Origin: Laburnicola sp. R22_1 | Taxonomy: Eukaryota > Ascomycota > Dothideomycetes > Pleosporales > Didymosphaeriaceae | Reading direction: 5' to 3' | NCBI GenBank assembly: GCA_014281115.1 | Contig: JACONQ010000006.1 | Coordinates: 2,108,001 to 2,172,000, forward strand | DNA length: 64,000 nucleotides | Part shown: positions 60,959-64,000 of the stretch, piece by piece | Layout: each line of letters starts with the position of its first letter | Position numbering within the stretch: the stretch's first letter is position 1 | Program-made: the position numbers and the translations under genes | The notes under the pieces: model-generated | Told to the model about the DNA's origin: nothing | The model's input: only the letters and a program-made list of their open reading frames with translations | The model's database searches: none

Positions 60959-62357
60959 GGTGCAAAACCAAGGATACAAATCAACAAGAGAACAAGATTA
61001 TCAGAGGGCTAGGATGCGCGGATGGCCAAGTATTTATTCAGGGAATGGCTGCGAGGTGCGTCGTACGAGCCAGGGTCTTGGGAACAACTGTCGCCCGAGG
61101 CTGTTGGCTATACCTACTAACTTACAACTGCGTTGGCTATAGATTACTATTAGCTAAATAGTTTTTTTTTAAACTTATTTTTTAAAGCTTAATTATTTTA
61201 AGCTAAATTTTTACTAGCTATTTTTATACTTTATATACTACTAAAATCTTTTTACGCTATTTTATTTACTAAGCAAGGGGCTATGCTTTTTTATTATATT
61301 ATTTAAGATATAAACCATTATTGTTCTACCTCTAAGTAGATTAAATTAACACTATATAAATAACTATAAAAATAACTTTAAAAATATTATTAAAAAAATA
61401 AGTAGTTAACTATAGGTACTATAGTGAATTAGTAACATTAAAACTATACGTAGTTTATATATATAAATATTATTTACTATAATTAAGACTTAATTAACTT
61501 TTTTACTAGGGGCTTTTAACTCTATTGCCTTAGTAACTAGATGGTGTGGGCGTGGGCGCAAGCCCAGCATGCAGCATGTGGTAAGCGTGGCTGAGGCTGC
61601 GAAGTGAGAGAGGGTAAGAGCGTGGGCGCGCGCCTCAGCTGGACGCGGCAGGGGAGGCACTATAACTGTCGGTGTGGGATGTTGCAGGCTAGGGGCGCGT
61701 GTTTGACGTATGCAGCTTGAACGCTGAAGGAAGAGAGATACGACATGGTGCTAGCGCCCTTTGCAGGTCTTGATTTTCTGTAGTAGCAAGCAAGAGGGGG
61801 AACCCAGCGGGCGGAGGCGCAACAAAGAGAGAAAGGGACCCGCGAACGGCAACGCGGCTCAACGGAGATGAGTTCGCGCCGAGCGCGCTATGCAGCACCC
61901 GATCAAGCCCGTGGAGGTGATGGGTGATGCATGGTATGATGATACCTCGCCCGAATCATCGCTGTAGCAGTCGACAAGGTGTGGCCCTTATCGATAGCTT
62001 CGGCCCGGCACGACGACTACAAAAAGCTTGCCAGGTGAAAGGTTATTCCCGGCGACCCATCGGGATCCACCGCGCCAGAGCCATTATTCCGCCTCGTCGC
62101 TTTCTCTCCAGCGATACGTGTCTGGTCCAGATCATGTCACACGCATGCATGCAGCTAGGGCTGAATGACGAAAATATCGCGCACATGCCAACAAGTCGGA
62201 TGATACCGGGTTCCTATCGGACATCTGATCGGACTGATGATCCTAAACACCAGGGATACCAATGCGCGCTGTGGCAACCCTGCCTACGCGCCGCAAAAAC
62301 TTGACCCCGGCGAACACCTCGTCTGGAATATACACCAACTCAGACCACCACCTCCAT
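60959..62357. other. Intergenic region, 1.4 kb, largely an AT-rich repeat
   Basis: Arrestin promoter, then AT-rich copy B of the dispersed element (about 61131-61540), then about 800 bp of normal composition holding the creC 3' flank. No gene seen. Confidence 0.45.
61131..61540. repeat. AT-rich dispersed element, copy B (heavily RIP-like)
   Basis: In reverse orientation it matches copy A (46909-47193): ATAGCCCCTTGCTTAGTAAA here against AGAGCCCCTTGCTTAGTAAT there, and AGAGGTAGAACAATAATGGT against AGGGGTAGAACGACAAAGGC. Nearly all differences make copy B more A/T-rich. A 10-bp GTTGGCTATA is found at 61101 and 61131, at the left edge. Confidence 0.65.
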
Positions 62358-64000
62358 CTACGCATTGCTCGCGCCCGCGCTCGCAGAAGCCATCGAAGGC
62401 GTGCCCTCGCTGCCAGCGCCCTCCTTCGGTCGGTCCCACGTCCGGATGTGGCCTGCGGCACTCGTTATCAGTTATGGATCAAAGTGGGCTTGAGGCGTAG
62501 TGGGTGTTCCTGTATCCAAGCTCCTCGGGGCCCAGACAAGCTTATCACATTGGTCCTGAAAAAAAAAACTCTGCACTCACCATTGCTGCACGATGTAATG
62601 ATGCAATCTTCTTCGAATCCTAACCAGGACAACGGGTGCTCATCGACCTTTTTCGCCTGCAGTAATTTCCTCAGCTGTGGGTCCACATGCAACCTGTATC
62701 GTTGACTCACCATAACTGGCGGCAGCATCGCCGTTCGCGCCCGGGATTCCACCGGGTGCACCACCTCTTCCTCGTCTAAAAGACTTCCGGATGTGAGATT
62801 CGAGTTGGACCGTAATCGGCTGTTGGAACCATCTGTTCGCGTGCGTTGCATCTTGAGCGTCACCGACGTGACGCTGCTGCGTTGTCGTACTGATGCCTGC
62901 ATCTGTGTCAGCCTTCTCTCGTCAACGGGAACGGATCAAAGCCCACCGCTCGAGGCCTATGGAGCATGCCGACGCTGAAGTCCCATAGCAGCAGCCGGCA
63001 GTCCTCGCCGACGCTCCCGATACGATAGTTGCGCTCGTCGCATCGCCACGGGTCGAATTGTACCGCTGTGACCCATGAATTGTGCCCTTGGCAACGCGCC
63101 ACGAGCATGCTGTCTTCCAACGACCAGATGGACACAAGGTCGTCTTGGCCGCCAGTGACAATGTACCGTCCGTCTGGAGACCAGCAGACGCACATCATGC
63201 CGCCATAGTAACTCATGTACTGGTGTAGCAACCTACGGACGTTAGCTCGAATCTCCCATGTCGGTGTGCTGACCCACTGTTCTTTTAAAAAATCAATGAG
63301 GCGGAAGGTCCCATCTTCAGACACTACCGCAACGTGCCGACAGTCCGGCGAAAAGACAAACGCATTTATCTTGGAGTTGGACGTCTTCCAGTACGATACT
63401 GGATTGGTCTTCTGATTCTTCGAGTTCACAGATTTCTTCACAATTAACCGTGCCTTGCGTTCCTTCTCGTTCTGCATCTGCTCCACAGACGCAGTCTGGT
63501 CTTCGGCAACAAAAGCTGCGTCTTCCTTCTCTTTGTCATATATAATCAAACTTCCGTCCATGTGCGCTGCGAGAAAGAGGTTTTCGCTATTGGGCAGCCA
63601 CCGAATATCCGACACTGCAGATCCGTTGATCGCCCCCTACGTGATTACGTTAGTATGCCGCTTCCCTTCCGAAATGTGTGTACTCACGTTTTTGTTTATC
63701 CGCGCGTACTTCTGCGACATGGGCTCGTACCAGATGATGTCGCCCGTGGAAAAGCCCATTATAATGTCAACATGGCTGGGACCTTTCGTGCTTTGGTTCA
63801 CGTCGTGACATAGCGCATGCGCTTTTGTGAATAATATTTTGGTCAAATGTTCGTCCTGCAAACTTGGTAAGAGGATGTTCGTGCAAACTGAAGGGAACGG
63901 AGCACACCTTGGTCGGCGAATTAAGATCAAGCCATTGCAAAGCGCGGTTCACGTTCGCAAAAGCGTACAGTCCGTTAGGGTTGTGCTCTTGCAATCGCTT
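62358..64000 (-). CDS. creC: CreC, WD40 protein of carbon catabolite repression (5' end outside window)
   Basis: Partial, running off the right edge. Exons on the minus strand: beyond 64000-63908, 63855-63688, 63636-63278, 63232-62947, 62896-62581 and 62452-62358. All joints keep frame; the last intron is 128 nt and joins SCSNG to [11 protein letters not shown], the expected CreC end. Signatures are [90 protein letters not shown] and [17 protein letters not shown]. In Aspergillus CreC stabilises the deubiquitinating enzyme CreB and is needed for carbon catabolite repression; the human counterpart is WDR20. A short basic/Ser-rich insertion ([16 protein letters not shown]) lies between the last repeats, as in orthologues. 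Confidence 0.9.

Noticed and set aside
62468..62580. Ending creC at the poly-pyrimidine acceptor near 62556 or at the ATACAG near 62510
   Set aside because: Both give unrelated short tails. The acceptor at 62453 gives [11 protein letters not shown], the conserved CreC ending, and keeps frame.
1..64000. tRNA, rRNA and CRISPR genes
   Set aside because: I looked for tRNA-like T-loop/acceptor patterns and for rRNA-like blocks on both strands and saw none that would fold; no CRISPR is expected or seen.

Overview
The window is nuclear DNA of a filamentous ascomycete (Pezizomycotina; Dothideomycetes-like is an inference). Genes are split by short introns of about 45-80 bp with fungal GT..CTAAC/CTGAC..AG signals. 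Recognisable fungal genes include SUP35/eRF3, CDK1/CDC28, creC, BUD22, SAF4/CCDC130, an ALKBH1-like gene, a Yrb30-like RanGTP-binding gene, a half-size ABCG transporter, a secreted 5'-nucleotidase and an SRPK-like kinase. Repeats carry dense C-to-T and G-to-A changes that look like repeat-induced point mutation (RIP). Exon borders were read by eye from frame, splice signals and family conservation. Coordinates are good to the base only where the frame closes exactly, which it does for most genes.

Layout. 0.5-2.4 kb: an unknown gene with a MITE-like element in an intron, then a BAS2-like small secreted cysteine-rich protein. 3.3-4.8 kb: SRPK-like kinase with an apparent one-base frameshift. 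5.4-12.9 kb: a possible carbon-catabolic cluster (class II ketose-bisphosphate aldolase, Zn2Cys6 regulator, sorbose-reductase-like SDR, divergent ACS-family MFS transporter). 13.6-18.5 kb: BUD22, a secreted 5'-nucleotidase and a frameshifted alpha/beta hydrolase. 19.9-31.1 kb: nucleic-acid-binding-type genes, mostly without known function: a 1029-aa CCCH/coiled-coil protein, an acidic coiled-coil protein, a broken CCCH gene, and two Gfd2/YDR514C-like exonuclease-fold proteins with zinc knuckles. One of these two keeps the DEDDh residues; the other has lost them.

31.5-37.1 kb is an accessory patch: a decayed pogo/Fot1-like transposon, a membrane-anchored cysteine protein, two MITE copies bracketing a one-TM protein, and another one-TM protein. 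37.6-49.4 kb is a conserved block: SAF4-like splicing factor, SUP35, Yrb30-like, BSD-domain protein, ABCG transporter. 49.8-53.2 kb is a nested repeat: a full-length pogo/Fot1-like element with four in-frame TAG stops, inserted by TA duplication into an older AT-rich element with its own inverted ends and TGCGCA-rich subterminal arrays. 53.4-64 kb is conserved again: ALKBH1-like and CDK1 (divergent), a GH18 domain fused to a UBA domain, an arrestin-related trafficking adaptor, and the 3' part of creC.

The strongest leads are the Gfd2-like/zinc-knuckle/CCCH neighbourhood, the three-copy MITE family with one copy in the shared promoter of the catabolic cluster, the nested transposon, and three genes whose frame is broken by a single base (kinase, hydrolase, MFS transporter).
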